From Nitrosomonas sp. (GTDB taxonomy: Bacteria; Pseudomonadota; Gammaproteobacteria; Burkholderiales; Nitrosomonadaceae), in contig JAJFJK010000063.1 of assembly GCA_021774075.1 (NCBI GenBank), forward strand, positions 1 through 33,221: 33,221 nt of DNA, written 5' to 3'. Below the pieces are notes generated by a model. It was not told where the DNA came from. It worked only from the letters and a program-made list of their open reading frames with translations, and did not search any database. The translations under genes and the position numbers were made by a program. Shown here one piece after another: positions 1 through 7,386 of this stretch. Within the stretch, counting starts at the first letter, position 1. The number at the start of each line of letters is the position of its first letter.

Positions 1-287
1 TTTTATTGCCCCCTAAAATATTCATTAGCGAGCCAAATAGATATACTCTATGTGTCGACTACAGTTATATTGAAACTCCCTCCTTTATGCACAAAAACCT
101 TGTCAAGTACTTTCTTGTTTTTTTTCGCTGAATAGTTACAAAAGAACAAAACTGAGAAACGGGGGGATTAAATCAGAGAAAACGGAATAACGCGTATAGA
201 TTGTTTGATGACAATCTGGTTATCAAATAGCGTCAAGCGGAGAACCTCTATGATTGCACTCCCCGGCAATCAGAAAATAATGTTTTT
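1..287. other. Gene-less leader between the riboswitch and the left edge
   Basis: No supported coding region. Read on the minus strand it would be the leader between the cobalamin aptamer and its target gene. It has a small GATTGC/GCAATC hairpin just after the aptamer and a TTTGAT/ATCAAA hairpin near 227-204. A purine-rich AAAGGAGGGAG stretch lies near 88-78, which could be a ribosome binding site, but no matching start codon with a long frame follows it inside the window. Confidence 0.4.
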
Positions 288-457
288 ATGGCAGGTCTTC
301 TGGCTCACGTATCGTCGCTAAGTACCAACCTTCCCAAAATCTGTTTGACAGACTTCAGTGGTTATTCAGTATCACTGCGGCACTTAACTCCACGCATACA
401 GTTGCGGGGACAGCTTCGTTTAAACGAATTCCCTATTATCTCGGCAAGAGACCATAG
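288..457 (-). promoter_or_regulatory. Cobalamin (B12) riboswitch
   Basis: Read on the minus strand, this stretch carries the conserved blocks of the cobalamin riboswitch in order: GGTCTCTTGCC (453-443), AATAGGGAA (about 437-429), the B12-box core GCTGTCCCCGCAACTGTA (from 414), a CCACTG block (about 363-358), GGGAAGG, and the terminal GAGCCAGAAGACCTGCC (306-290). The aptamer binds adenosyl- or other cobalamins in the mRNA leader and usually represses B12 uptake (btuB-type receptor) or biosynthesis genes. Its target lies downstream on the minus strand. No convincing gene fits before the left edge; the only open start is an ATG at 25 running out of the window without a good Shine-Dalgarno. The regulated gene therefore begins at or beyond the edge, after a long leader. 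A 6-bp stem (GATTGC/GCAATC, 271-252) follows the aptamer. A 65-codon plus-strand frame through here is a shadow. Confidence 0.9.
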
Positions 458-526
458 AAACTGCGGCTATTATACGTTTATTTAGGACAAGAATGTGAAG
501 ACGGCCAAACCCGATTTTTAATCGAA

Positions 527-667
527 GGGTGCTTCTAAAAATTTAGAGTTCGCCCAAATGCAAGGCGCAGAAAAATTTTGCAGCGCAGCATATGTTTGAT
601 ATGACAGCAATAAATTTTTTCTTTAACACAGCAGTTGGGATGAAATCTGGGTTTTAAGAAGTGCTCC
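527..667 (+). mobile_element. Family A palindromic element, copy 1
   Basis: A 141-bp non-coding element with imperfect terminal inverted repeats (GGGTGCTTCTAAAAAT at the left, ATCTGGGTTTTAAGAAGTGC at the right) and the shared interior found at 6649-6788, 29290-29387 and 30889-31029. It lies about 70 bp upstream of crcB. The right tip is slightly decayed (GCTCC instead of GCCC) and the flanks (CGAA / TAAA) no longer form a clean duplication, so this is probably an older insertion. Confidence 0.8.
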
Positions 668-719
668 TAAACTATTACGTTAAAATAAGGGGCTTAGTGA
701 AAAACCAAGGAATATAAAG

Positions 720-740
720 ATGATAAGCTGTAAGCCATGA
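720..740 (+). CDS. Possible 6-codon leader peptide overlapping the crcB start
   Basis: ATG at 720 opens a six-residue frame (M-I-S-C-K-P) whose TGA stop overlaps the crcB ATG in a 4-base ATGA. The only good Shine-Dalgarno in the region, AAGGA at 707-711, is spaced 8 nt from this ATG but 25 nt from crcB. This arrangement is what is expected for translational coupling of crcB to a minileader. Expression of so short a frame cannot be proved from sequence. Confidence 0.35.
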   Translation: MISCKP

Positions 741-1120
741 CACTGTATGCTTTTATCGCCGTCGGCTTAGGTGCCGCTATCGGCGCATGGCTGCGCTGGG
801 GGCTGGGGTTATGGCTGAATTCCAGTTTACCTGAATTACCGTTGGGCACGCTGTCTGCCAATCTGATCGGTGGATTTATAATTGGCTACACCGTGGCTTT
901 CTTTATGCAGCACCCTGGTTTGTCTCCTGAATGGCGGTTGTTAATCATTACTGGGTTTCTGGGTGGATTAACAACTTTTTCCACCTTCTCAATCGAAACC
1001 GTTACGCTGCTGGCACGCGGGCAATATCTTTGGGGCGCAACCATTATTTCCACTCACCTTGGTGGCTCCTTGATCATGACTGTTTTAGGTTTGCAAACAT
1101 TTAAATGGCTGCACCAGTAA
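737..1120 (+). CDS. crcB: Fluoride-specific channel CrcB/Fluc
   Basis: A 127-residue protein with four hydrophobic helices, the usual length for CrcB/Fluc, the dual-topology dimeric inner-membrane channel that expels fluoride. Family signatures are visible: [10 protein letters not shown] near residue 13, NLIGGFIIG near 43 (the conserved Asn in helix 2), and [13 protein letters not shown] near 75, the polar Thr/Phe/Ser helix that lines the pore. The gene starts inside the stop of a six-codon minileader and is followed 16 bp later by a DUF190 gene, a very common pairing. I found no crcB-type fluoride riboswitch in the 69 bp between the upstream repeat element and the gene. Confidence 0.95.
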   Translation: MTLYAFIAVGLGAAIGAWLRWGLGLWLNSSLPELPLGTLSANLIGGFIIGYTVAFFMQHPGLSPEWRLLIITGFLGGLTTFSTFSIETVTLLARGQYLWGATIISTHLGGSLIMTVLGLQTFKWLHQ

Positions 1121-1136
1121 ACAAGATGGAGGCAAT

Positions 1137-1448
1137 ATGTCCAGTGTTTGTCTGAAATTTTATCTCACAGAAAAGCAGCGTCACAATGGCAAGCTTCTGT
1201 ATGAATGGTTACTGGAAGAGGCGAAAAAAATGGGTGTTGAAGGCGGCTCGGTATTTCGCTCCATTGCCGGCTATGGCCGACACGGTCAGATGCATGACGA
1301 ATCATTCTTTGAGTTAGCCGGTGAATTACCCATTCAGGTAGAGTTTGTACTGGAAGCGCAACAGGCTGACAAATTTGTAGCAATGTTGCAGAGTCACCAA
1401 CTGAATTTGTTTTATATGCGTTATTCAGTAACGTCTGGTTATTTATGA
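1137..1448 (+). CDS. DUF190 family protein (PII-like), CrcB partner
   Basis: A 103-residue soluble protein matching the DUF190 family by its pattern: an N-terminal beta strand VCLKFYLTE, a helix LLYEWLLEEAKKMGVEGGSVFRSIAGYG, then LPIQVEFVLEA and a C-terminal helix. The fold is PII-like (ferredoxin-like), and members are often encoded next to crcB. The biochemical role is not established; a regulatory or ligand-sensing function in fluoride handling is an inference from the pairing. GGAGG sits a few bases before the ATG, and the gene is almost certainly co-transcribed with crcB. Confidence 0.85.
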   Translation: MSSVCLKFYLTEKQRHNGKLLYEWLLEEAKKMGVEGGSVFRSIAGYGRHGQMHDESFFELAGELPIQVEFVLEAQQADKFVAMLQSHQLNLFYMRYSVTSGYL

Positions 1449-1533
1449 GAAAGCTGTTAAACCTTGTCTTTTGGTATACAGCGCATAGGTTGCCTCGTAT
1501 ACTTGTTAACTATGTATAGCAACAGAGGATATT

Positions 1534-1740
1534 ATGCTTGCAATCAGACTACCTGAAGAAATAGAAAATCGTCTGGCCGAGCTGGCTGCTAAAACCGGGC
1601 GCACCAAAACATATTTTGCCCGTGAAGCCATTCTTGAACAGATTGATGAAATGGAAGCAAAATACTTGGCCATTGATCGCATGGAGAAAGCGGGAAAACG
1701 CTGGACGTTGAATGAACTGGAAAAAGGCATTGATTTGTAA
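1534..1740 (+). CDS. Ribbon-helix-helix antitoxin-like protein, no adjacent toxin
   Basis: A 68-residue protein with an N-terminal ribbon-helix-helix pattern: beta strand MLAIRLPEEIENRLAELA, then the turn KTGRTKTYFAREAILEQI. This is typical of RelB/CopG-like antitoxins that bind DNA as dimers and repress their own operon. The C-terminal tail (MEKAGKRWTLNELEKGIDL) resembles the toxin-wrapping segment of such antitoxins. No RelE/ParE-type partner starts after its stop; the next frame, 88 bp on, is another antitoxin-like gene. GTATAC repeats and a possible promoter (TTGCCT with TGTATA) lie just upstream, compatible with autoregulation. It is probably an orphan left after toxin loss. Confidence 0.7.
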   Translation: MLAIRLPEEIENRLAELAAKTGRTKTYFAREAILEQIDEMEAKYLAIDRMEKAGKRWTLNELEKGIDL

Positions 1741-1828
1741 AGTTGAGTTTAATAACTGATACTTTTGGTACTTCTTAGACCTTGAATACTGAACGAACCC
1801 TTTTTAACTGATAAGAAAGGCAAGAAAT

Positions 1829-2008
1829 ATGTTGGCGGTAAAACAGGAAGTATTAAAAACTATCAATCAATTGCCTGATGATACAGATATGGATGAAATC
1901 ATGTATCAGCTTTATGTGCTGAACAAAATCAGAAAAGGACAAAAAGCCGTAGATCAGAGTAAAACCCTGACAAGTGAGAAACTCAAACGGGAAATTGATG
2001 AGTGGTAA
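1829..2008 (+). CDS. Small antitoxin-like protein of a ParE/RelE-type module
   Basis: A 59-codon frame from ATG 1829 (upstream purine-rich AAGAAAGGCAAG) to TAA 2008. The protein is highly charged and mostly helical (VKQEVLKTINQLPDDTDMDEIMYQLYVLNKI, ending SEKLKREIDEW), a pattern seen in short antitoxins that precede RelE/ParE toxins. Its last codons overlap the GTG start of a toxin-like frame at 2002 in another frame, the usual antitoxin-toxin overlap. That toxin is broken (see 2002-2119), so this antitoxin is now probably without a partner. The family assignment rests on pattern and context. Confidence 0.65.
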   Translation: MLAVKQEVLKTINQLPDDTDMDEIMYQLYVLNKIRKGQKAVDQSKTLTSEKLKREIDEW

Positions 2009-2119
2009 TCTTGTCGGAGCCAGCAAGAGCTGACTTGCGTTCTATCCATGATTTTATTGCACATGACTCACAACATCTTTGTTCTTGCTGTGGTACATCA
2101 AAGAAGAGATTTAAAGATG
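2002..2119 (+). pseudogene. ParE/RelE toxin remnant with internal deletion and frame change
   Basis: Starting at GTG 2002, overlapping the antitoxin stop, the frame reads VVILSEPARADLRSIHDFIAHDSQ, the classic N-terminus of ParE/RelE toxins. After about 24 residues the similarity ends. From 2075, in the next frame, the sequence reads IFVLAVVHQRRDLKM, the classic C-terminal strand and HxRRDL ending of the same family. The middle of the gene, roughly 50-60 codons, is missing and the two ends are in different frames. What remains is a toxin gene collapsed by an internal deletion. Confidence 0.7.
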
Positions 2120-2179
2120 GGGATTTACTTTTTATGCTGTTTAGCAGCAGGGTATTATTTGCACTCTGACAGGGGCAGG

Positions 2180-2206
2180 CTAATGGGTAACCCCATTGGT
2201 TTTTTA
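2180..2206 (+). terminator. Rho-independent terminator after the toxin remnant
   Basis: An AATGGG/CCCATT stem (2182-2187 with 2192-2197) around a TAAC loop, extended by two weaker pairs, is followed by a six-T run (about 2200-2205). It would end transcripts of the antitoxin/toxin-remnant operon and insulate the Ntn hydrolase gene downstream. Confidence 0.6.
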
Positions 2207-2221
2207 ATTTGCAGGTAATAA

Positions 2222-2287
2222 ATGAATGAAGGAAAACCAGATGCGCTTACGGATGTTAAGGGGCAACAAACTGTTAGCATCATGTGA
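2222..2287 (+). CDS. Possible 21-residue leader frame before the Ntn hydrolase gene
   Basis: ATG 2222 to TGA 2287, preceded by a GCAGGT purine patch about 5 nt upstream and ending 23 bp before the next gene. The peptide (MNEGKPDALTDVKGQQTVSIM) shows no recognisable family. It lies between a terminator and the Ntn hydrolase gene, so it could be a leader peptide or simply chance. Confidence 0.2.
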   Translation: MNEGKPDALTDVKGQQTVSIM

Positions 2288-2310
2288 TTTAGGAGATTGC
2301 AGGAAATAAT

Positions 2311-3006
2311 ATGACAATTTGCATTGCGGTTAATCAAGGTGACTACGTCTTTATGGCTGCGGATACTAGGGTTACTTTTGGAAGGCCTAAGGTCTATCAT
2401 GAAGATGGTCATATTAAGTTATACGACACCGGGATCGGATTGATTACAGGTAGTGGATGGGGTCAGTTACTTGATGAGGTAAAAGACAGTGTCATTGATG
2501 AGGATATCCACCATACAGATCAAATTTCAAATATAGTCCAGAATGAGATAAATAAAGCTAGAGATGAAAATTGGCACGAATTCACAAACGATGAAATAGA
2601 TCAATATATTGCATTAACAGGTTGGTTTTACTCTTATATCACCACAATAAACAATCAGCCAAAGGCAAGAATTGCTTTTATTCATGGGAGCGAATTTGAA
2701 GATCGTGAGCCTGGCATGATGAAATCGTTACCAGACGGTGCTGGTTGTATTTGGGTTGATGGAAGTATAGATAGCTCTTTGGTAGATTATTATTTGAATA
2801 TACTCAATACTTATGTATCTTCGCATGTTTCTGGAGTTTCACTCCCAGACTCAGGGAAAGCCTTGCTTACCATTACACACATGCTTATATCGAAAATAGC
2901 TGATGCTTGCGAAGGAGTTTCAAAGGAGTTTTATTGTGGTTTTCATGGACCTGCTGTTAAGTATATGGACGGCCCTCTATCTGCTGAATGGAAAGATGTT
3001 GGATAG
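2311..3006 (+). CDS. Proteasome-like Ntn hydrolase family protein
   Basis: A 231-residue protein not matching HslV or the classical bacterial proteasome in length or neighbours, but its N-terminus has the proteasome beta-subunit pattern. Thr2 directly follows Met1, so removal of Met would expose a catalytic N-terminal Thr. Asp18 lies in the AADTR motif (position 17 after processing, as in proteasome beta subunits). A Lys lies at residue 36 in GHIKLYD, near the position of the catalytic Lys33. A GSG motif follows (ITGSGWG), as in the family's first sheet. Start choice: AGGA about 7 nt before ATG. It stands alone, with no AAA ATPase (hslU or mpa type) beside it. Base use looks more AT-rich than the neighbouring mutS, and it sits between decayed toxin-antitoxin genes, so horizontal acquisition is likely. 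Substrate and assembly state are unknown. Confidence 0.65.
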   Translation: MTICIAVNQGDYVFMAADTRVTFGRPKVYHEDGHIKLYDTGIGLITGSGWGQLLDEVKDSVIDEDIHHTDQISNIVQNEINKARDENWHEFTNDEIDQYIALTGWFYSYITTINNQPKARIAFIHGSEFEDREPGMMKSLPDGAGCIWVDGSIDSSLVDYYLNILNTYVSSHVSGVSLPDSGKALLTITHMLISKIADACEGVSKEFYCGFHGPAVKYMDGPLSAEWKDVG

Positions 3007-3115
3007 ATGAAGTTGTATATATTGCCGGGATTGTTCCACTCATTTACTGATTAAACACAGGTTTGGTTTTCATTGCAACGACCAAGTAAGGGTTTCACGT
3101 CGGATATTGCACCAG

Positions 3116-3184
3116 TTACTGGAATTTATAAACGCCGGACTTTTGGGTTGAGCGTGCCAACCACTTGCCGGTATCGACTAAAAT
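3116..3184 (-). pseudogene. vapC (PIN toxin) 5' remnant
   Basis: On the minus strand, overlapping the vapB stop in a different frame, the codons read ILVDTGKWLARSTQKSGVYKFQ then TAA at 3118-3116. The first residues match the start of VapC PIN-domain toxins (M-ILVDTSxW, with the first catalytic Asp). The initiator codon is missing (TGC where ATG or GTG is expected) and the frame stops after 22 residues. No other PIN-domain motif is visible in the remaining 110 bp before the Ntn hydrolase gene. The toxin appears deleted. Confidence 0.45.
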
Positions 3185-3375
3185 GCAGCTCCTTTGCGCC
3201 CTTTTTTATAGTCGTAGTCTTTATCACAAGGGAAGCACCCAAATAATTCAACAAGTCCTTGTTGTTTACGGCGTTGAACAAATTCCAAAAGCGCAAGATT
3301 CACTGTGTCTTTTTCGGAACTTAAGCCGCTTACATTCATCGCTTCTTCCAGTAAATCAGTATCACTAGTCGCCAT
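3178..3375 (-). CDS. vapB: VapB-type antitoxin
   Basis: A 65-residue protein with the pattern of the VapB antitoxins that pair with VapC ribonucleases: DTDLLEEAMNVSGLSSEKDTVNLALLEFVQRRKQQGLVELFG, followed by the charged toxin-binding tail DKDYDYKKGRKGAAF. The start at ATG 3375 is preferred over GTG 3384 because GAGGTG (3387-3382) is spaced 6 nt upstream of it. The N-terminus lacks the usual extended RTNI beta strand (here MATSDTD), so DNA binding may be impaired. Only a stub of the toxin gene follows, so this is an orphaned antitoxin, transcribed divergently from mutS. Confidence 0.75.
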   Translation of the reverse strand: MATSDTDLLEEAMNVSGLSSEKDTVNLALLEFVQRRKQQGLVELFGCFPCDKDYDYKKGRKGAAF

Positions 3376-3490
3376 GTAACACACCTCTTTTCACACATTG
3401 ATCTACACATGTTAGCATGGTGTTTTCGTTTTTTCATACCTGTGCAATGCATGTAGGGCACATCAGCAATAAGAAGCCAGAAATAATCAA

Positions 3491-6073
3491 ATGAAAGCAA
3501 AGAAAGACCAACATACCCCCATGATGCAGCAATACTTGCGTCTCAAAGCCCAGCACCCTGATATGTTGATGTTTTATCGTATGGGCGATTTCTATGAGTT
3601 GTTTTTTGATGATGCTGAAAAAGCGGCGAAACTGCTGGGTATTACTTTAACGCGGCGCGGTTCTACTGCCGGTGAGCCCATCAAAATGGCGGGTGTGCCT
3701 TATCATGCGGCTGAGCAATATTTGGCAAAACTGGTCAAATTGGGTGAATCAATCGTTATCTGCGAACAGATTGGTGACCCGGCTACCAGCAAAGGGCCTG
3801 TTGAACGGGCCGTAACACGTATTATCACACCCGGCACATTGACTGATGCCGCATTGCTGGAAGACAAGCGTGATTGCATTTTGCTGGCTTTATTTATCCA
3901 GGAATCTACGCTGGGGTTAGCTTGGCTCAATCTGGCGGCGGGTCAATTGCGTGTCATGGAGACAACGAAAGAAAATCTGGTCAGTGAATTGGAACGTCTA
4001 CAACCGGCGGAAATTCTTTTGCCGGAATCACTGACGATTGAAAGCCTTGCTGATTATCAGATACTCAAGCGTTTACCCGTATGGCAATTTGAACTGGATA
4101 GCGCAACCAGTAATCTCACGCGGCAATTTGCAACACATGATTTGTCCGGTTTTGGCTGCGCTGATTTGTCAGCCGCATTATGTGCTGCCGGTGCATTACT
4201 GGAATATACCCGTCTGACACAAGGCACAGCGGCCATCCATATCACGTCATTGCAAGCTGAACGCGACAATATTTATGTGCGTATGGACGCTGCCACGCGC
4301 CGTAATCTGGAAATTTCTGAAACCATACGCGGTGAACGATCACCCACATTACTGTCGTTATTGGATACCTGCGCGACCAATATGGGCAGCCGCTTACTGC
4401 AATATTGGTTACATCATCCGTTACGCAATCATCATGAAATACAGCAGCGGCTGGATAGTGTCGCCACGCTAATTGAAGGAAACACTTATTCTTCGTTGCA
4501 TGGCTGTCTTAGGCCTATCGTTGATATCGAAAGAATTACCGCGCGTATTGCGCTGAAGACCGCTCGCCCACGTGATTTATCCGGCTTACGCGATAGCTTA
4601 AAACAATTACCTGAAATCATTGACGCCGTGGCTAATTGTGCCAGCGAGAAAATTAACCAATTGACGCAAACGATGCAAGCTGAGCCCACATTGGTGGATT
4701 TGTTGCAAAAAGCCTTGCTGGAAGAACCCAGTGTGGTGCTGCGTGAGGGCAATGTGATTGCAGATGGCTATGATGCCGAGCTGGATGAATGCCGTGCGCT
4801 GCAAAATAATTGTGGCGAGTTTTTGTTACAACTGGAAATACGCGAAAAAGAACGTACCGGCATTCCGACGCTTAAGGTGGAATATAACCGGGTGCATGGT
4901 TTTTACATTGAGATAACGCATGCACACAGCGATAAAATTCCTGAAAATTATCGCCGCAGACAAACACTCAAAAGTGCGGAGCGATATATCACCCCAGAGC
5001 TTAAAACATTTGAAGATAAGGCTTTGGCCGCAAAAGACCGCGCATTGGCACGCGAAAAATATTTATACGATGCGTTATTAAATATACTGCAAGAACATAT
5101 ACACGCATTACAAAATATTGCCGCCAGCGTGGCTGAAATGGATGTGTTATCCACCTTTGCAGAAAGAGCGCGTTCACTGAACTATAGCGTACCGGTTTTA
5201 TCCACTGCGTCGATGATTAAAATTGATACCGGTCGACACCCTGTGGTTGAAGATCAGGTGGAAAACTTTATCGCCAACGATGTACAGCTCGGTAGTGGCA
5301 ATGCTGACAATCGTCAAATGCTGATTATCACCGGCCCTAATATGGGCGGAAAATCCACTTATATGCGACAAGTCGCACTCATTGCGTTACTCGCGCATTG
5401 CGGGAGTTTCGTACCTGCACAAAATGTGCATATCGGTGCGATTGATCAGATCTTTACACGTATTGGTGCTGCGGATGACCTTGCTGGCGGGCGCTCAACT
5501 TTTATGGTGGAAATGACCGAAACAGCCAATATCTTGCACAACGCAACCGCACAAAGCCTGGTGCTTATGGACGAAGTTGGGCGAGGCACATCCACCTTTG
5601 ATGGCCTGGCACTGGCTTTTGCAATTGCGCGACATTTGGCCATAAAAAACCAAAGCTATACGCTGTTTGCTACACATTATTTTGAGTTAACAAAACTTGC
5701 CGAAGAATTTCCGCAAATTCACAATGTGCACCTGGATGCAGTGGAATACAAAAATCGCATAGTCTTTTTGCATAAGGTCGCCGAAGGGCCAGCCAGCCAA
5801 AGCTACGGTTTACAGGTTGCCGCACTGGCCGGTGTGCCTGAAGCTGTAATCAAAGTAGCCAGGAAACATTTGATAAAACTGGAACAAGACAGCATTGAGA
5901 AGAAAACACAACTGGATTTGTTTTCTTCTGTTCCAGAAATTGAAGAAGACGAGCCACAAGAACATCCGGCACTAACACTACTGGAAAGTATCTCCCCCGA
6001 CGAGCTCAGTCCGAGGCAAGCACTTGAACAGCTTTATTTACTGAAAAAGACTGCTGATGAAGATAATAGTTAA
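3491..6073 (+). CDS. mutS: DNA mismatch repair protein MutS
   Basis: 860 residues, full length for MutS, the homodimeric ATPase that recognises mismatches and recruits MutL. The mismatch-wedge motif GDFYELF places Phe34 and Glu36 where E. coli has Phe36/Glu38. Connector, core lever and clamp domains follow. The Walker A motif GPNMGGKST lies at about residues 614-622, followed by [14 protein letters not shown] and the Walker B/signature region [16 protein letters not shown]. The C-terminal part contains QLDLF at 807-811, which matches the consensus beta-clamp-binding pentapeptide. No strong Shine-Dalgarno precedes ATG 3491 (only AAGAAG further up). Transcribed alone, divergent from vapB and convergent with slyD. 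Confidence 0.98.
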   Translation: MKAKKDQHTPMMQQYLRLKAQHPDMLMFYRMGDFYELFFDDAEKAAKLLGITLTRRGSTAGEPIKMAGVPYHAAEQYLAKLVKLGESIVICEQIGDPATSKGPVERAVTRIITPGTLTDAALLEDKRDCILLALFIQESTLGLAWLNLAAGQLRVMETTKENLVSELERLQPAEILLPESLTIESLADYQILKRLPVWQFELDSATSNLTRQFATHDLSGFGCADLSAALCAAGALLEYTRLTQGTAAIHITSLQAERDNIYVRMDAATRRNLEISETIRGERSPTLLSLLDTCATNMGSRLLQYWLHHPLRNHHEIQQRLDSVATLIEGNTYSSLHGCLRPIVDIERITARIALKTARPRDLSGLRDSLKQLPEIIDAVANCASEKINQLTQTMQAEPTLVDLLQKALLEEPSVVLREGNVIADGYDAELDECRALQNNCGEFLLQLEIREKERTGIPTLKVEYNRVHGFYIEITHAHSDKIPENYRRRQTLKSAERYITPELKTFEDKALAAKDRALAREKYLYDALLNILQEHIHALQNIAASVAEMDVLSTFAERARSLNYSVPVLSTASMIKIDTGRHPVVEDQVENFIANDVQLGSGNADNRQMLIITGPNMGGKSTYMRQVALIALLAHCGSFVPAQNVHIGAIDQIFTRIGAADDLAGGRSTFMVEMTETANILHNATAQSLVLMDEVGRGTSTFDGLALAFAIARHLAIKNQSYTLFATHYFELTKLAEEFPQIHNVHLDAVEYKNRIVFLHKVAEGPASQSYGLQVAALAGVPEAVIKVARKHLIKLEQDSIEKKTQLDLFSSVPEIEEDEPQEHPALTLLESISPDELSPRQALEQLYLLKKTADEDNS

Positions 6074-6133
6074 CAACAAATTAATCAGCAGCGTTTTAGT
6101 GGGTTGTGAACCTGCGAAGTTGCAAAAGAAACG

Positions 6134-6622
6134 CTAATGCTCGTGCCCGCGCGGGCCATGCACATGTTCATGAGATATTTCTTCTTGTGTGGCCGGGCGA
6201 ATTTCGGTGACTTTACAGGAGAATTTCAATAACATACCTGCCAAGGGGTGGTTGCCATCTACGACTACTTTATCTTCAGCTACATCTGTTACCGTATAGA
6301 TCATGATATCGTCAGCATCGTCTGAACCTTCGGCACTACCTTCAAACTGCATGCCAATCGCCACATTCTCTGGAAAAGAACTGCGCGGTTCAACACGAAT
6401 TAATTCGCTATCATACTCACCAAAAGTATTTTCAGGCTCCATACTCAGTGAACAGGTATGGCCCACTTCCATGTTATGGAGCGCTTCTTCCACCATCGGA
6501 AAAATGCCACCATAGCCACCATGCAAGTAACTGATGGGAGTGTCTGTTTTTTCTACAATGTTATCTGATGAGTCTAACAACTCATAATTAAGCGATACTA
6601 CGGTATCTTTCTCTATACGCAT
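6134..6622 (-). CDS. slyD: FKBP-type peptidyl-prolyl isomerase SlyD
   Basis: 162 residues with the SlyD layout: an FKBP half (MRIEKDTVVSLNYELLDSSD), the inserted-in-flap chaperone domain in the middle (ENTFGEYDSELIRVEPRSSFP), the FKBP C-terminal half with GNHPLAGMLLKFSCKVTEIR, and a short His-rich tail (HEHVHGPRGHEH) able to bind nickel or other metals. It is a cytoplasmic prolyl isomerase and chaperone, often linked to metallocentre assembly. AGGAC about 9 nt before ATG 6622 acts as ribosome binding site. A family A element is inserted 26 bp upstream (6649-6788), so its promoter must lie inside or beyond the element. Confidence 0.92.
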   Translation of the reverse strand: MRIEKDTVVSLNYELLDSSDNIVEKTDTPISYLHGGYGGIFPMVEEALHNMEVGHTCSLSMEPENTFGEYDSELIRVEPRSSFPENVAIGMQFEGSAEGSDDADDIMIYTVTDVAEDKVVVDGNHPLAGMLLKFSCKVTEIRPATQEEISHEHVHGPRGHEH

Positions 6623-6648
6623 ATTTATTTAGTCCTGGTTTGATTAAA

Positions 6649-6788
6649 GGACACCTATAAAAATCCAGATTTCATCCCAACTACTGTGTTGCGGGAAAAA
6701 TTTCTTGCTGTCATATCAACCATACATGCGCTGCAAAATTTTTCCCGCGTCTTCCATTTGGGCGAACTATGAATTTTTAGAAGTGCCC
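6649..6788 (-). mobile_element. Family A palindromic element, copy 2
   Basis: A 140-bp copy, inverted relative to copies at 527 and 30889, with terminal repeats GGACACCTATAAAAATCCAGA and TTTTTAGAAGTGCCC. TAAA occurs directly on both sides (6645-6648 and 6789-6792), consistent with a 4-bp target duplication. Its internal stem GCGGGAAAAATTT / AAATTTTTCCCGC is perfectly paired although both arms differ in sequence from the other copies. It occupies the 5' flank of slyD. Confidence 0.85.
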
Positions 6789-6864
6789 TAAAAATTATTT
6801 ATAATAGCCATTGTCGGCAATGATCTTATATTATCACATTTAATCAGCCTGTTACGAAGAAATT

Positions 6865-7311
6865 TCATGATCCTAAAACAGCCACTGCGATGGTAACCAA
6901 ACCGAGTATTAGATTTAATCCTAACAAAACACGTATTTGTACCAAGGATATGCCTGCTAACTCCCATTCTTCCGAGGCAACATAACGCTTGAGTTTTCGA
7001 AAAGCAGTGAAAAAAACAAACATGAAAATTAATGTCATCATGACGCCAATTGCATACATTAAGTACACATGAAACGGTAAGTTACCAAATCCCCCCATTT
7101 CTGAAACCATATGCAAACCGCTGCCGAGTATGATTGTTACCGAAAACCATACCCATGGAAAGAAACGGCTGAAGGTTAACTGCCAGAATTTTAATTGTTC
7201 TGGAAATTCGAGTGATTGTATGACAACCGGACGAAGCACCATATAGGCAAAAAACATGCCGCCTACCCATATCACCATGCCTATTATATGCAGGATTTTC
7301 AAGCTCTCCAT
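6865..7311 (-). CDS. CopD-like integral membrane protein
   Basis: 148 residues with four predicted membrane helices. The N-terminus LKILHIIGMVIWVGGMFFAYMVLRP has the His-x(7)-GG pattern typical of CopD-like proteins, a broad family sometimes linked to copper or haem, also including small proteins of unknown role. The conserved His near residue 8 and the WxWFSV and GLNL segments fit. GAGGA precedes ATG 7311. It follows rnhB by 75 bp on the same strand and may be the last gene of the envelope operon. A second CopD-like protein is encoded at 30310-30798. The precise function is unknown. Confidence 0.7.
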   Translation of the reverse strand: MESLKILHIIGMVIWVGGMFFAYMVLRPVVIQSLEFPEQLKFWQLTFSRFFPWVWFSVTIILGSGLHMVSEMGGFGNLPFHVYLMYAIGVMMTLIFMFVFFTAFRKLKRYVASEEWELAGISLVQIRVLLGLNLILGLVTIAVAVLGS

Positions 7312-7386
7312 TTTGATTCCTCTTTATCTTTAGAATAGTCAATTCAGACTTATCATCAATCTGTCCAGCAAAAGCCGCAGTTGGAA

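Noticed and set aside
288-485. 65-codon plus-strand open frame
   Set aside because: It runs antisense through the conserved blocks of the cobalamin riboswitch and has no ribosome binding site or family pattern.
668-736. Possible fluoride riboswitch before crcB
   Set aside because: The short interval lacks the conserved fluoride-aptamer core; only a minileader frame with a ribosome binding site is visible.
3165-3368. Plus-strand frame opposite vapB
   Set aside because: It is the complement of the vapB/vapC remnant, which has the better family pattern and ribosome binding site.
6074-6133. AGCGTTT/AAACGCT inverted repeat between mutS and slyD as a terminator
   Set aside because: The arms are separated by about 30 nt and no T-run follows on either strand, so it is too weak to call.
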